Below are positions 1 through 7,710 of a DNA stretch of 32,135 nucleotides, piece by piece. The translations under genes and the position numbers were made by a program. This DNA comes from Christensenella sp. UBA3944. Its GTDB lineage: Bacteria > Bacillota > Clostridia > Christensenellales > DTU072. Location: assembly GCA_002385605.1 (NCBI GenBank), contig DGDU01000013.1:1-32135 (forward strand), read 5' to 3'. Every line of letters starts with the position of its first letter. The stretch's first letter is position 1. Below the pieces are notes generated by a model. That model searched no databases and was not told where the DNA came from. It saw only the letters and a list, made by a program, of their open reading frames with translations.

Positions 1-78
1 TTGTTTTTTTTTCAAGCAGAAGACGGCCTTCGAGATTTCCCTTAGTCCTGTGGGCTCGGAGATGTGTATAAGAGACAG
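1..78. other. Sequencing adapter (Illumina Nextera i7/P7) left on contig end, not genomic
   Basis: Bases 1-12 are nearly all T. Bases 13-36 match the P7 flow-cell sequence with two mismatches, and 37-44 are an 8-base index (ttccctta, two mismatches from the N701 index as it appears in the adapter). Bases 45-78 match the Nextera read-2 primer, with 59-78 perfect and ending in the 19-bp transposon mosaic end. Genomic sequence begins at 79. The mosaic end read from 64 translates to the telltale MYKRQ, which creates a false protein start. Confidence 0.97.
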
Positions 79-486
79 GGCAAGCCCTTTTCCCTTGGCG
101 AACTGAATGCCCGTGTGGGCGCCCAGCTTCGCCGCTGCACAGAGTATATCTCCAAAAAGGATAAGCAAAAATCCGTAATTTCTTACGGCGAGCTTTCGGT
201 GGACAAAGAAAAGTGCCGCGCCTGTAAGCGTGGCGAGCCGCTGGAACTTGGGGCTAAGGAGTATAAATTGCTTCTTCATTTTATGGAGAACCCCGAATGG
301 GTGTTTACCAAGCAGCAGCTTTACCGCGCGGCGTGGGAGGACGATTATTATTACGACGACAACACCATTATGGTGCATATCAGCCGCCTTAGGAATCGCA
401 TAGAGGACGATCCGCAAAACCCCGAATACCTTAAAACCATTCGCGGCATAGGGTATAAGCTGCATTACACGGGTAAAAAACAATGA
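79..486 (+). CDS. OmpR-family response regulator, 5'-truncated by contig end
   Basis: This is the C-terminal 135 residues of a DNA-binding response regulator. It begins in the last helix of the receiver domain: the KPFSLGEL..RV.AQLRR stretch is the usual KPF..eL.aRv.a.lRR end of a receiver. An OmpR/PhoB winged helix follows, with the typical LELGAKEYKLLLHFMENP, RAAWEDDYYYDDNTIMVHISRLRNRIE and IRGIGYKL elements. The phospho-acceptor Asp and most of the receiver are missing only because the contig ends here. The start is unknown, since the apparent start at 64 lies in adapter sequence. The stop overlaps the histidine kinase start by 4 bp (ATGA), so the two are translationally coupled partners. 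It probably binds direct repeats with 11-bp spacing, and such repeats lie just after the kinase gene at 1877-1904. Confidence 0.93.
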   Translation, partial: GKPFSLGELNARVGAQLRRCTEYISKKDKQKSVISYGELSVDKEKCRACKRGEPLELGAKEYKLLLHFMENPEWVFTKQQLYRAAWEDDYYYDDNTIMVHISRLRNRIEDDPQNPEYLKTIRGIGYKLHYTGKKQ

Positions 487-1865
487 AGAGCAAAATCTCC
501 AACCAGTTTCTGGGTAATTTTCTTATTATCTTTCTTTTAACAATCCTCGCTACCGCGCTTGCCTTTGTGCTGATGTCGGCGGCGGGCAGCCTTATTGCAG
601 GCTCGCTTGCCAAAAACCGCTATACTGCGGAATCGATTATAAAAGAGGACTACCGACAGATAGACGCATCCGAGGTTGTGGCTAACGGCGGCGGCGTCCA
701 GGCGGTGGATAAGGAATATAGGGTTGTCCTTTCCGAAGGGCTTGATACCATCGGAAAAGATAGTTTAACCGCGCAGGAATTCACAGATTTTCTTGCCGAA
801 AGCAAAACAAAAACCTATCACTACGATATTCTTTATCAGCCCGAGGGCGAATTCTGGCTTATAGTCACCTTCCCGACCTCGATACGCTTAGACTTCAAGC
901 TTATACACAACAAGAACGCCCCGTCCGAAGACTTAAGCCGTTCGGGGCTTGCTTTCGGGCTTGTGCTGGCCATATATCTTGTGATAATAGCCGCCATAAG
1001 CTACGCCTATTCGCGCATTTCGGCGCTTCGAATAACCGTACCCCTCAAAAAGCTTGCCGCGGGCACAAGGCTTCTTCGAGAGGGCGACTACTCGGCGAGG
1101 GTAGAGCTCAACCTCAAAAACGAGTTCGCCGAGCTTCAGGACACCTTCAACGGCATGGCGGAGCGCATCGAAAAAGAAATCTCCCTTCGCAAAAAAGCCG
1201 AGGAGGGCCGCAAGCGCCTTATCCTCGACATCTCGCACGACCTCAAAAACCCCTTATCCAGCATACAGGGCTACGCCGAGATTCTCTCCCAAAAGGCCGA
1301 GTCCCCCGAAGCGAAGGCCATACACCAAAACAGCATAAGGGCAAACCGCCTGCTTAACGAGCTGTTCGAGCTTTCACAGCTGGACAGCCCCGATTACAAG
1401 CTCAGATTATCAAAAACCGATATCTGCGAAGCCTTAAGACGGGCCTGCGGCGAATTAATCGCACAATTAGAGGCTTCCGAATTCTCCTACGAGTTCGACA
1501 TCCCCGAAGAAGAAATATTTGTTATGCTGGATGCTGACCGCTTCCGCAGAATAATACAAAACCTCGCCGACAATGCCGTCCGCTACAACCCCAAAGGCAC
1601 AAAGATATTCGTAAGCCTCGAGGTTAGGGGCGGGGCGGCGACAATCAGGTTTGCCGATGACGGCGTGGGCATCCCCGAAAGCCTCGCCGAGGATATCTTC
1701 AATCCCTTCGTGCGCGGCGGCGAGGCGCGAAGCCCCAAAAGCGGGGGCAGCGGCCTCGGGCTCTCCATCGCCCAAAAGATCGCCAAAGCCCACGGCGGCG
1801 ACCTCATTCTTTGCAAAAACCGGGCGAAAGGAAGCGTTTTCGAACTTACAATCCCCACAATTTAG
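483..1865 (+). CDS. Membrane sensor histidine kinase (HAMP-HisKA-HATPase)
   Basis: This 460-aa kinase is the cognate partner of the upstream response regulator. TM1 lies around residues 9-36, an extracytoplasmic sensor of about 115 residues follows, and TM2 is around 154-178. HAMP spans about 178-232. The H box SHDLKNPLSSI places the phospho-accepting His at 252. The N box is DNAVRYNPKG (Asn364), the G1 box DDGVGIP lies near 392, and the G2 box GGSGLGLSIA near 420. All catalytic boxes are intact and the length is typical. The external domain resembles no sensor family I can name, so the stimulus is unknown. The gene starts inside the regulator's stop (4-bp overlap). The order regulator-kinase followed by methyltransferase, hydrolase and lipoprotein suggests that the downstream genes are targets. 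Confidence 0.95.
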   Translation: MKSKISNQFLGNFLIIFLLTILATALAFVLMSAAGSLIAGSLAKNRYTAESIIKEDYRQIDASEVVANGGGVQAVDKEYRVVLSEGLDTIGKDSLTAQEFTDFLAESKTKTYHYDILYQPEGEFWLIVTFPTSIRLDFKLIHNKNAPSEDLSRSGLAFGLVLAIYLVIIAAISYAYSRISALRITVPLKKLAAGTRLLREGDYSARVELNLKNEFAELQDTFNGMAERIEKEISLRKKAEEGRKRLILDISHDLKNPLSSIQGYAEILSQKAESPEAKAIHQNSIRANRLLNELFELSQLDSPDYKLRLSKTDICEALRRACGELIAQLEASEFSYEFDIPEEEIFVMLDADRFRRIIQNLADNAVRYNPKGTKIFVSLEVRGGAATIRFADDGVGIPESLAEDIFNPFVRGGEARSPKSGGSGLGLSIAQKIAKAHGGDLILCKNRAKGSVFELTIPTI

Positions 1866-1876
1866 GCATTTTTCGA

Positions 1877-1931
1877 TTTAAGGTTAATTTAAGGTTTGCT
1901 TAAGCTTTATGAAAGATTCGTGTCGTATGAT
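1877..1931 (+). promoter_or_regulatory. Promoter with three 11-bp-spaced TTTAAG-type repeats (candidate response-regulator operator)
   Basis: TTTAAGGTT occurs at 1877-1885 and again at 1888-1896, and a third related unit, CTTAAG, lies at 1899-1904. All three are in 11-bp register, the spacing OmpR/PhoB-type regulators use. The pattern fits the published CiaR-type consensus NTTAAG-N5-WTTAAG. A -10 like TATGAT follows at 1926-1931, with the third repeat covering the -35 position where no TTGACA is present. This is what an activator-dependent promoter looks like. The RBS GGAGGT at 1963-1968 and the ATG at 1974 follow. Confidence 0.65.
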
Positions 1932-1973
1932 GTATACGGATCGAACATAAAGCTTTTTTTATGGAGGTAAAAG

Positions 1974-2522
1974 ATGCGCAAAGAGCCGCCCCGCCTTGAA
2001 ATACTTATAACGAAAAATGCCTTTATATTTTTCGGCAAGGCGATTTACAAAGAGTTCGCCGACCGCCTGCCCCTTTCGGGAAGCGAGCAGGTTCTGGATT
2101 TCGGTAGCGGTATGGGAACGGTGGCTTATTATGTGGCGAAGCGCCTGCCGCAGGGAAACCTTACCTGCCAGGATATCTCCGAAAGATGGCTTAGCGCCTG
2201 CCGCAAGACTCTCAAAAGGTACAAAAATGTCACCATCACAGACGCCGATGCCGCCGACTTGCCCGCCGGAAATTTCGATGTCGTCTATTGCCACTTCGTC
2301 CTTCACGAAATAGCGGATAGCGAACTTGCCTCAACTATCCCCGCGCTCGCGAGGGCGCTTAAGCAGGGCGGGTATCTTGTGTTCAAAGAGCCTCTCGCCG
2401 AGGCCGATAAGCTAAGGCTTATAAAAAAGCTTGTTTGCGACAGCGGGCTAACCTTCAGAAGCGGCAGGGTGACCGACCTTCCGTTTATGGGCAACGCCCT
2501 CGAATGTGTCTACACGAAATAA
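1974..2522 (+). CDS. Class I SAM-dependent methyltransferase
   Basis: This 182-aa protein has the core of a class I Rossmann methyltransferase. Motif I is VLDFGSGMG at residues 40-48, the acidic post-I segment is CQDIS, the DADAADLP stretch follows, and GNFDVVYCHFVLHEI is motif IV. The closest general type is the Methyltransf_11/25 group that methylates small molecules or lipids, and the substrate cannot be read from the sequence. A good RBS (GGAGGT) sits 5 nt before the ATG. It is the first gene after the TTTAAG-repeat promoter and is followed 32 nt later by a membrane-anchored hydrolase, so it probably belongs to the regulon of the upstream two-component system. Confidence 0.88.
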   Translation: MRKEPPRLEILITKNAFIFFGKAIYKEFADRLPLSGSEQVLDFGSGMGTVAYYVAKRLPQGNLTCQDISERWLSACRKTLKRYKNVTITDADAADLPAGNFDVVYCHFVLHEIADSELASTIPALARALKQGGYLVFKEPLAEADKLRLIKKLVCDSGLTFRSGRVTDLPFMGNALECVYTK

Positions 2523-2554
2523 TTACCCACGCGGTATAAAACAGGAGGATATAT

Positions 2555-3730
2555 ATGGTTTATGTAATTATCTTTGGTATCTTAACAGCAATTATGGGCA
2601 TTGCCCTTATCGGCATTATTGTAAATGCCGTCCTGACAATAGTCGCGGCACTGCTCGGCAGATCGATTAAAAGGCCACTTCGCCGCCTGACTAAAGCGGT
2701 AATATCTTTTACCGTCGCGCTGATGCTAAACATCGGACTCATCTCTGTTTCGCAGTCCAGGGCATATACGCCCAAAATCAACGGCCTTAACTCGGTTGCC
2801 GAACTCACAAGAGTAGAGCTAAACGGAAGAAAACAATGGATAAGCATAAGGGGCAAAGACAAGAACAACCCCGTGCTGTTATTCCTTGCCGGCGGCCCCG
2901 GCGGGACGCAGATGGCGGCGGTAAGGCGCGAGCTTGCCGAGCTTGAAGACCACTTTGTGGTAGTCAACTGGGACCAGCCCGGCTCGGGTAAATCCTACGG
3001 CGCCCAAAGAGGTGCGGATATGACCGCCGAAACCTACATCGAGGACGGCCACGCCCTCACCGAGTACCTCAAAGAGCGTTTCGGGCAGGAAAAAATCTAC
3101 CTTATAGGCGAGTCCTGGGGCAGCGCGTTGGGAATCTTTCTGATAGCCCGCTATCCCGAATCCTACCACGCCTTTATCGGCACGGGCCAGATGGTTGACT
3201 TTGCCGAAACCGAGCGTATCGACTACCATAAAGCTCTGGAGATAGCCGAGAGCAGAGGGGACAAAAACATAGTTAAGAGCCTTAAGCACAACGGCGAGGC
3301 GCCTTATTACGGCAGGGATATGGTTTGGAAGTCGGCTGTCTACCTCAACTACCTCACGGCTTATATGTCAAGCCTTCCCGAAGTCCACGACCCCGGCTAC
3401 AAAACTTTGGACGATGCTATGTCCGAGGAGTACGGGCTTCTCGACAAGATAAACTTCTTCCGCGGCATAGCCTTCACCTTCAACGAAGTCTACCAGACTC
3501 TGTATGGCATAGACCTGAGGAAGGATTACGCAAAGCTCGATGTGCCCGTGTATTTCTTTACGGGAAGGTACGACTATAACGCCCCCACAAGCCTTGTCGA
3601 AGAATATGTCGAGGTTCTGGACGCTCCCGAAAAGGAGATCGTATGGTTCGAACATTCCGCCCACAGCCCGTGGATAAACGAAAGCGACAAATTTGTGGAC
3701 GAAGTGATTAACCGCTTTTTAGGAGACTGA
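2555..3730 (+). CDS. Membrane-anchored alpha/beta hydrolase (proline iminopeptidase-like)
   Basis: This 391-aa protein has two hydrophobic N-terminal segments (about 1-33 and 47-66), then an alpha/beta hydrolase domain. The oxyanion region is LFLAGGPGG, the nucleophile elbow is GESWGS with Ser187, the acid is Asp340 in FTGRYDYN, and the base is probably His370 in EHSAHSPW. The HGGPG-like loop and the cap region before Asp340 resemble proline iminopeptidase (S33) relatives, but those lack the membrane anchor, so the substrate may be an envelope peptide, an antibiotic or a lipid. A strong AGGAGG RBS lies upstream. The gene sits in an apparent operon with the methyltransferase (32 nt upstream) and a lipoprotein (2 nt downstream). 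Confidence 0.88.
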   Translation: MVYVIIFGILTAIMGIALIGIIVNAVLTIVAALLGRSIKRPLRRLTKAVISFTVALMLNIGLISVSQSRAYTPKINGLNSVAELTRVELNGRKQWISIRGKDKNNPVLLFLAGGPGGTQMAAVRRELAELEDHFVVVNWDQPGSGKSYGAQRGADMTAETYIEDGHALTEYLKERFGQEKIYLIGESWGSALGIFLIARYPESYHAFIGTGQMVDFAETERIDYHKALEIAESRGDKNIVKSLKHNGEAPYYGRDMVWKSAVYLNYLTAYMSSLPEVHDPGYKTLDDAMSEEYGLLDKINFFRGIAFTFNEVYQTLYGIDLRKDYAKLDVPVYFFTGRYDYNAPTSLVEEYVEVLDAPEKEIVWFEHSAHSPWINESDKFVDEVINRFLGD

Positions 3731-3732
3731 AA

Positions 3733-4125
3733 ATGAACAAGAAGTTACCCGTTATTATACTTTTGTTGACAGTAAGCGCGCTTATAGCCTTTACTTTCGC
3801 CGCCTGCATCCCTAAGGGAAGCATAATAATTCTAGAGGACAGGGACGGCAAGGGGGTTTTGGCCGAGCTTAAGGAATACGACAAAGTAGACAAATGGGAA
3901 TTGCCCCTTAGCAAGGGCGACGAGGTGCGGGTGGAGGTCGAGCGCGTGGAAGGCATCATAGGCCTTACCGTCTCGGGCAAAAAAGGCAGCGAGCCGTACA
4001 ACGGCAGCAAGCTGGAACCGGGCGCCTTCACCTTCACCGTCGAAGAATCCGACACCTATGTGTTCATATTAAGGGGCAGCAAGGCAACGGGCAAAATAAC
4101 AGTGAGAAACTTAGGGCAACAGTGA
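3733..4125 (+). CDS. Small predicted lipoprotein
   Basis: This 130-aa protein has a lipoprotein signal peptide: a KK-charged start, a hydrophobic core, and the lipobox TFAAC near residue 24, predicting a diacylglyceryl Cys anchor on the outside of the membrane. The mature part is beta-rich (alternating hydrophobic pattern, VRVEVERVEG, FTFTVEESDTYVFILRG) and resembles a small beta-sandwich. I recognise no family. Its RBS (AGGAGA) lies in the last codons of the hydrolase gene, with 2 nt between the two, so they are almost certainly co-translated. Confidence 0.8.
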   Translation: MNKKLPVIILLLTVSALIAFTFAACIPKGSIIILEDRDGKGVLAELKEYDKVDKWELPLSKGDEVRVEVERVEGIIGLTVSGKKGSEPYNGSKLEPGAFTFTVEESDTYVFILRGSKATGKITVRNLGQQ

Positions 4126-4143
4126 TAAAATGTAACGGAGTTA

Positions 4144-4247
4144 TTGTTTGTGAGCTAAAATTGCCGTCAACCCCCGCCTGTCTGAACCATATTATAATGT
4201 ATGGACGGCGACAGGCTTCTTTGTTTGTGCGTCGAGCTCACAAACAA
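4144..4247. repeat. 13-bp inverted repeat flanking the start region of the four-helix-bundle gene
   Basis: TTGTTTGTGAGCT at 4144-4156 is the exact reverse complement of AGCTCACAAACAA at 4235-4247. The arms are 78 bp apart and enclose a TATAAT box (4193-4198) and the ATG at 4201. A second copy of the left arm's core, TTGTTTGTG, occurs in the same orientation at 4221-4229. It can form a local 9-bp hairpin with 4239-4247, so the right arm has two alternative partners. Confidence 0.8.
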
Positions 4248-4551
4248 GGTAGTGGAGATTCATAAATCAGTGTCGGAGAAGGGCGAAAAGTATTTCTGCG
4301 ACAGGCTGCTGAGAAGCGGCACCGAGGTCGGGCTTAAGGTATTTTCTGCGTGCAAAGCGACGGGTTTTTTAGGCTGCCTCGACAGGTTGGAATCCGCCCT
4401 TCTTTTCGTCTACGATACCATCTATTGGGCTAATATATTGTTTATCAACAAATACATTATCCTCGATCAATGCTGCGAGGTGAGATGCCTTTGTGAGGAA
4501 ATCGCCTGCCTGCTGACCTCAAAGATTTACCTTCTCAAATCTTTAAGGTAA
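4201..4551 (+). CDS. Four-helix bundle protein (S23/IVP family)
   Basis: This 116-aa all-helical protein follows the pattern of the four-helix bundle family first found as proteins encoded in 23S rRNA intervening sequences. It has an ELTNKVVEIHKSV first helix, the diagnostic LLRSGTEVG turn (usually LLRSGTSIG), a long central helix with ALLFVYDTIYW and a terminal EEIACLLTSKI helix. Its function in bacteria is unknown. It is unusually rich in Cys (about 10). No Shine-Dalgarno is visible, and a TATAAT at 4193-4198 lies only 2 nt before the ATG, so the transcript start and the true start codon are uncertain. The stop lies 1 nt from the convergent transporter gene's stop. Confidence 0.75.
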   Translation: MDGDRLLCLCVELTNKVVEIHKSVSEKGEKYFCDRLLRSGTEVGLKVFSACKATGFLGCLDRLESALLFVYDTIYWANILFINKYIILDQCCEVRCLCEEIACLLTSKIYLLKSLR

Positions 4552-4552
4552 G

Positions 4553-5359
4553 CTACCCCAGCGCGACATCAAGAACCATCATGATTATAAATCCCAGCAT
4601 AAAGCCCCAGGTGCTAAGGTGGGGATGCTCGGAATTTTTGGCGTCGGGTATGAGATCTTCGGCGACGACAAAAAGCATTGCGCCCGCCGCGAAAGCAAGA
4701 AGCCACGGCTGAAGTATTGATATATAAGACGCCAGAAAGAACCCCAAAACTCCGAACACAGGCTCTACAACCCCGCTTAACGCGCCGTACAAAAAGGCTT
4801 TTGTTCGGCTTATGTTAACATTCCGAAGCGGTATCGAAACCGCCGCGCCCTCGGGGAAGTTCTGTATCCCTATACCTATGGCAAGCCCCATCGCCGGCAC
4901 AAAAGCCGCGGGTGTGCCTATGGTTATCGCCGCCCCGAAAGCAAAGCCCACGGCAAGCCCCTCTGGTATGTTGTGAAGGGTAACCGCTAAGTGAAGCTTG
5001 ATGTATTTTTTGAAGTCGTAGCCCGCGGCAAGCGGGTTTTTCTTTTCTTCCTTAAGCCGTATGCTATCGTTTAGCCGTACCACAAGCTTATCCAACACCA
5101 TCAGAAAGGCGCCGCCCAGCACAAGGCCTACGGCGGCAGGCAAAAAGCTTACCGCACCCAGGTTTTCGGAGCCGTCTATCGCGGGCAGAAGCAGCGACCA
5201 TATTGAAGCTGCCACCATTATGCCCGAGGAAAACCCCAGAAACAAAGAGTTTAGCTTTAACGGGATTGTCTTTCTGAAAAGGAAAACTGTCGCCGCGCCG
5301 AGGGTAGTCATAACGAAAATAAAGCTTATGCCAAAAACAGTCATTTGGACATTGTTCAT
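4553..5359 (-). CDS. ZIP family divalent metal transporter
   Basis: This 268-aa membrane protein of the ZIP (ZupT-like) family probably imports Zn2+ or another divalent metal. About eight hydrophobic segments are visible. The family's metal-site motifs are intact: HNIPEGLAVG in TM4 and QNFPEGAAVS in TM5, with E in VVEPVFG and AEDLIPDA further on. A variable loop between TM3 and TM4 carries charged residues (RLKEEKKNP) but few His. A GGGAG RBS lies upstream of the ATG. The gene is monocistronic and converges on the four-helix-bundle gene. I saw no convincing metal-regulator operator. Confidence 0.93.
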   Translation of the reverse strand: MNNVQMTVFGISFIFVMTTLGAATVFLFRKTIPLKLNSLFLGFSSGIMVAASIWSLLLPAIDGSENLGAVSFLPAAVGLVLGGAFLMVLDKLVVRLNDSIRLKEEKKNPLAAGYDFKKYIKLHLAVTLHNIPEGLAVGFAFGAAITIGTPAAFVPAMGLAIGIGIQNFPEGAAVSIPLRNVNISRTKAFLYGALSGVVEPVFGVLGFFLASYISILQPWLLAFAAGAMLFVVAEDLIPDAKNSEHPHLSTWGFMLGFIIMMVLDVALG

Positions 5360-5460
5360 AGGGGTTCTCCCTTTTCGTACATCAGAATTTTTTCACAATA
5401 TGTAATCTACCTTTTACATAATATGGGGGATGAAGCGTTAATTGTTCCAAATTAAAGCGC

Positions 5461-5488
5461 AAAAAAGGGGCCGCGCAATAGCAGCCCC
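5461..5488 (-). terminator. Intrinsic terminator of the collagen-like gene
   Basis: Read on the minus strand there is an 8-bp stem GGGGCTGC/GCGGCCCC (one G-U pair) with a 6-nt loop, followed by six T. It lies 25 nt after the collagen-like gene's stop. Confidence 0.9.
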
Positions 5489-5512
5489 AAACAAAAGCCG
5501 AAAAGCAAAAGT

Positions 5513-6205
5513 TTAAGCAATCTTTAATATTGTCATAGAAGCGCTTACGGCGTTGGCTTGCATTGGCAGCCCGTTAGAGAGGTTAACAGCCATCCCCGTG
5601 GCGTTTATAAGCGAGATTACGGCCGCCGCGCCAAGGGTAATTAGTGCCTGGCCGTAAAGCTGCGTGCCGTTTTCGCGGTTAACATAGGTGTTGGCTTGCG
5701 TTATTATTCCGTTTATGCCTATGCCGAACACCGCGGGCGTTATAGTGTCGTAGGACAAAACGAAGTTAATAAGATAGGTTCCCGCCGAAAGCGTTATCGA
5801 CGAAGAGGGAGGGGCGAAGGCGATGGGGGCAAGCGAGGGTGACGAGTTGAATACAACGGGCGCCCCGTTCGCTACGGTTTGCGCGTCCGTGGAATAAATA
5901 TATGCCGCGGCAAGCACGCCCGGCCCGGGCGGTCCTTGCGGCCCCACCGGACCCTGCGGGCCTTGAGGACCTTGTGGCCCTTGAGGGCCCTGCGGCCCCT
6001 GAGGGCCTTGCGCGCCCGTAGCACCCGTAGCTCCCGTAGGCCCTGTCGGCCCGGGCGGCCCCGGAGGCCCTTGCGGGCCCGTAAACCCTCTGGGCCCCGC
6101 CGGCCCTGGGGGGCCGGGCGGCCCGGGTATCACCCTTACCTGAGGCTGGCCGCAACCGCAACAACCGTTACATATAAGTAACGGGCTAAATTCTCGGATA
6201 ATCAT
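5513..6205 (-). CDS. Collagen-like surface protein (BclA type)
   Basis: This 230-aa protein starts with a short N-terminal segment carrying a Cys cluster (C12, C15, C16, C18). An uninterrupted run of 23 Gly-X-Y triplets follows (about residues 28-96), at first GPP/GPA/GPT/GAT and then six tandem GPQ. The last ~130 residues form a hydrophobic, Ala/Ile/Asn-rich globular domain (AGTYLINFVLSYD, FGIGINGIITQANTY). This layout matches BclA-type exosporium or spore-surface proteins, in which a triple-helical stalk carries a C1q/TNF-like trimeric head. The coat or exosporium location is inference; no sporulation gene is in the window. It has a good RBS (AGGAGG) and its own terminator, so it is monocistronic. 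Repeat-rich DNA of this kind often changes length between strains. Confidence 0.9.
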   Translation of the reverse strand: MIIREFSPLLICNGCCGCGQPQVRVIPGPPGPPGPAGPRGFTGPQGPPGPPGPTGPTGATGATGAQGPQGPQGPQGPQGPQGPQGPVGPQGPPGPGVLAAAYIYSTDAQTVANGAPVVFNSSPSLAPIAFAPPSSSITLSAGTYLINFVLSYDTITPAVFGIGINGIITQANTYVNRENGTQLYGQALITLGAAAVISLINATGMAVNLSNGLPMQANAVSASMTILKIA

Positions 6206-6256
6206 TTATTTTCCTCCTATTGGGTAATGGAATCATATTACATACTATGAATAATC

Positions 6257-6288
6257 AGCGCCGATTGAAATATCACGGCGCTTTTATT
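6257..6288 (+). terminator. Stem-loop with T-rich tail between divergent genes
   Basis: AGCGCCG (6257-6263) pairs with CGGCGCT (6276-6282) across a 12-nt loop and is followed by TTTATT on the plus strand. It has terminator form on the plus strand, yet the nearest plus-strand gene upstream ends at 4551. It may instead be a structure at the collagen-gene promoter. Confidence 0.4.
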
Positions 6289-6354
6289 CAGTAAATCCTT
6301 ATTGTAAACAACCCCATTTAAGGGCATTTATGTCTATGCAAACGCGATATGTTA

Positions 6355-6363
6355 TGATATAAT
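6355..6363 (+). promoter_or_regulatory. Extended -10 promoter of the metallophosphatase gene
   Basis: TGaTATAAT at 6355-6363 is an extended -10 element, with no good -35 upstream. It covers the ATG at 6362, so transcription would begin near 6370. This rules that ATG out and supports the ATG at 6389. Confidence 0.65.
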
Positions 6364-6388
6364 GACAAAAAAAGACCCGGGGGCGGAG

Positions 6389-7699
6389 ATGAAAAAGAAA
6401 ATTTGTGTCCTCTTAATTATATTCGCGTTTGTGACTGTCGGCGCGTTTTTGCTTTCGGCGTGCAACAACTATTCCTACGAGCCCGTGGAGGATTTTTTCA
6501 ATATATCCCTAACCTTTGCGGGAAGCGGCTCTACCTCGAGGGCGTTTTCGTTTATGACGAACGGGACGGACTATGAAAACAAGTGCGCCGTCCAGCTTGA
6601 CCCCGCAGGCGAAAAGGACGCCGAGCCCAAATTCGGAAGCAAGGATAACATTTTGCTCGAGACGGCAACCCGGCAGCACACACACATAAAAACCTACTAT
6701 GTCCACTCCGCCTACACCACCGAGCTTACCCCCGGCACAAAATATTTCTACCGTGTCGGCTGCCCCGAAGAGGATAAATGGAGCCCGTGGGGCGTTTTCA
6801 CTACGGACGACGGCGACGACAGCTTTTCGTTTTTGTTTGTCACCGATATGCAATCGGACGGCGACAAGTATTACCAGATTTTATCCGAAAACATCCGCAA
6901 GGCCATAAGCGAAAGCCCCCAAGCCGAATTTGTGCTTTCAACGGGCGACCAGATCGAATACGGCTTTTTGCAGGGCGACTGGGATAAGTTTTTCAGATAC
7001 ATACAGGATGTAATCCTTAATAATACCTTCGCCGTGGTAAACGGCAACCACGAGATTTCCACATATTTGATGGAGGCAAACTTTTATCTGCCACTCGAAC
7101 TCGAAAGATATTGCTACGCCTTCGAATACGGCAACTGCCTGTTTATGGTTCTGGACAACAACGGCGATATGCCCGAGCAGCTCGAATGGATGGAGGGCGT
7201 AATGGCGGCATCCTCCGCCAAGTGGCGCATTATAGGCATGCATATGTCGCCTTATTCCCCGGGCAACCACGCCGACCAGCTAGCGTCACTGGAAGTCAAA
7301 AGGCTTGTAACGCCCTTCGCCGCGCGGCATTCCGTCGATTTGGTGCTTTCGGGACACGACCATATTTACTCCCGCACCTGCCCGATAGACGAAAACGGCA
7401 CCCGCGCCCAGTCCGAAGATATCGTAATAACCGAAATGGATGGCTACACCGCGACCACCCATGTTAAGCCCGGCGGGCCCATCTATATTTCCAACCGCAC
7501 GATAGGCACCAAATTCTACAACAAATCCAACAGCCTCTACGACCACCTTATCGACAAGGGCGACCCCGGCAAAATCCAGATACCCATCTTTTCGGTAATC
7601 AATATAGAAGGCAACAAACTAACCTTTACCGCATACGAGTACCACAGGGACACCACTAAGGATATAAAAATCTACGATTACTTCGAGATAATAAAATAG
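6389..7699 (+). CDS. Lipoprotein metallophosphatase (purple acid phosphatase-like)
   Basis: This 436-aa protein is predicted to be secreted and lipid-anchored. The signal peptide begins MKKKICVLL and ends in the lipobox LLSAC. A fibronectin-like N-terminal domain (LTPGTKYFYRVG, WSPWGVFTT) of the type found in purple acid phosphatases comes before a calcineurin-like metallophosphoesterase domain. The metal-ligand motifs are all present: TDMQSDGDKYY, STGDQIEYG, VNGNHEIS, GMHMSPYS and SGHDHIYSR. It therefore probably releases phosphate from organic phosphates outside the cell. An in-frame ATG at 6362 would add nine residues but lies inside the -10 box, so the start at 6389 is preferred. The gene ends 11 nt before a strong terminator. 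Confidence 0.9.
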   Translation: MKKKICVLLIIFAFVTVGAFLLSACNNYSYEPVEDFFNISLTFAGSGSTSRAFSFMTNGTDYENKCAVQLDPAGEKDAEPKFGSKDNILLETATRQHTHIKTYYVHSAYTTELTPGTKYFYRVGCPEEDKWSPWGVFTTDDGDDSFSFLFVTDMQSDGDKYYQILSENIRKAISESPQAEFVLSTGDQIEYGFLQGDWDKFFRYIQDVILNNTFAVVNGNHEISTYLMEANFYLPLELERYCYAFEYGNCLFMVLDNNGDMPEQLEWMEGVMAASSAKWRIIGMHMSPYSPGNHADQLASLEVKRLVTPFAARHSVDLVLSGHDHIYSRTCPIDENGTRAQSEDIVITEMDGYTATTHVKPGGPIYISNRTIGTKFYNKSNSLYDHLIDKGDPGKIQIPIFSVINIEGNKLTFTAYEYHRDTTKDIKIYDYFEIIK

Positions 7700-7710
7700 A
7701 ACCCGGGAGG

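Noticed and set aside
64..78. Start codon and first residues (MYKRQ) of the response regulator
   Set aside because: They are encoded by the Nextera mosaic end, not by the organism. The real gene enters at 79 without its start.
5766..6181. Long frames on both strands across the collagen repeat
   Set aside because: GC-rich triplet repeats keep all frames open. Only the frame with Gly-X-Y, an RBS and a terminator is credible.
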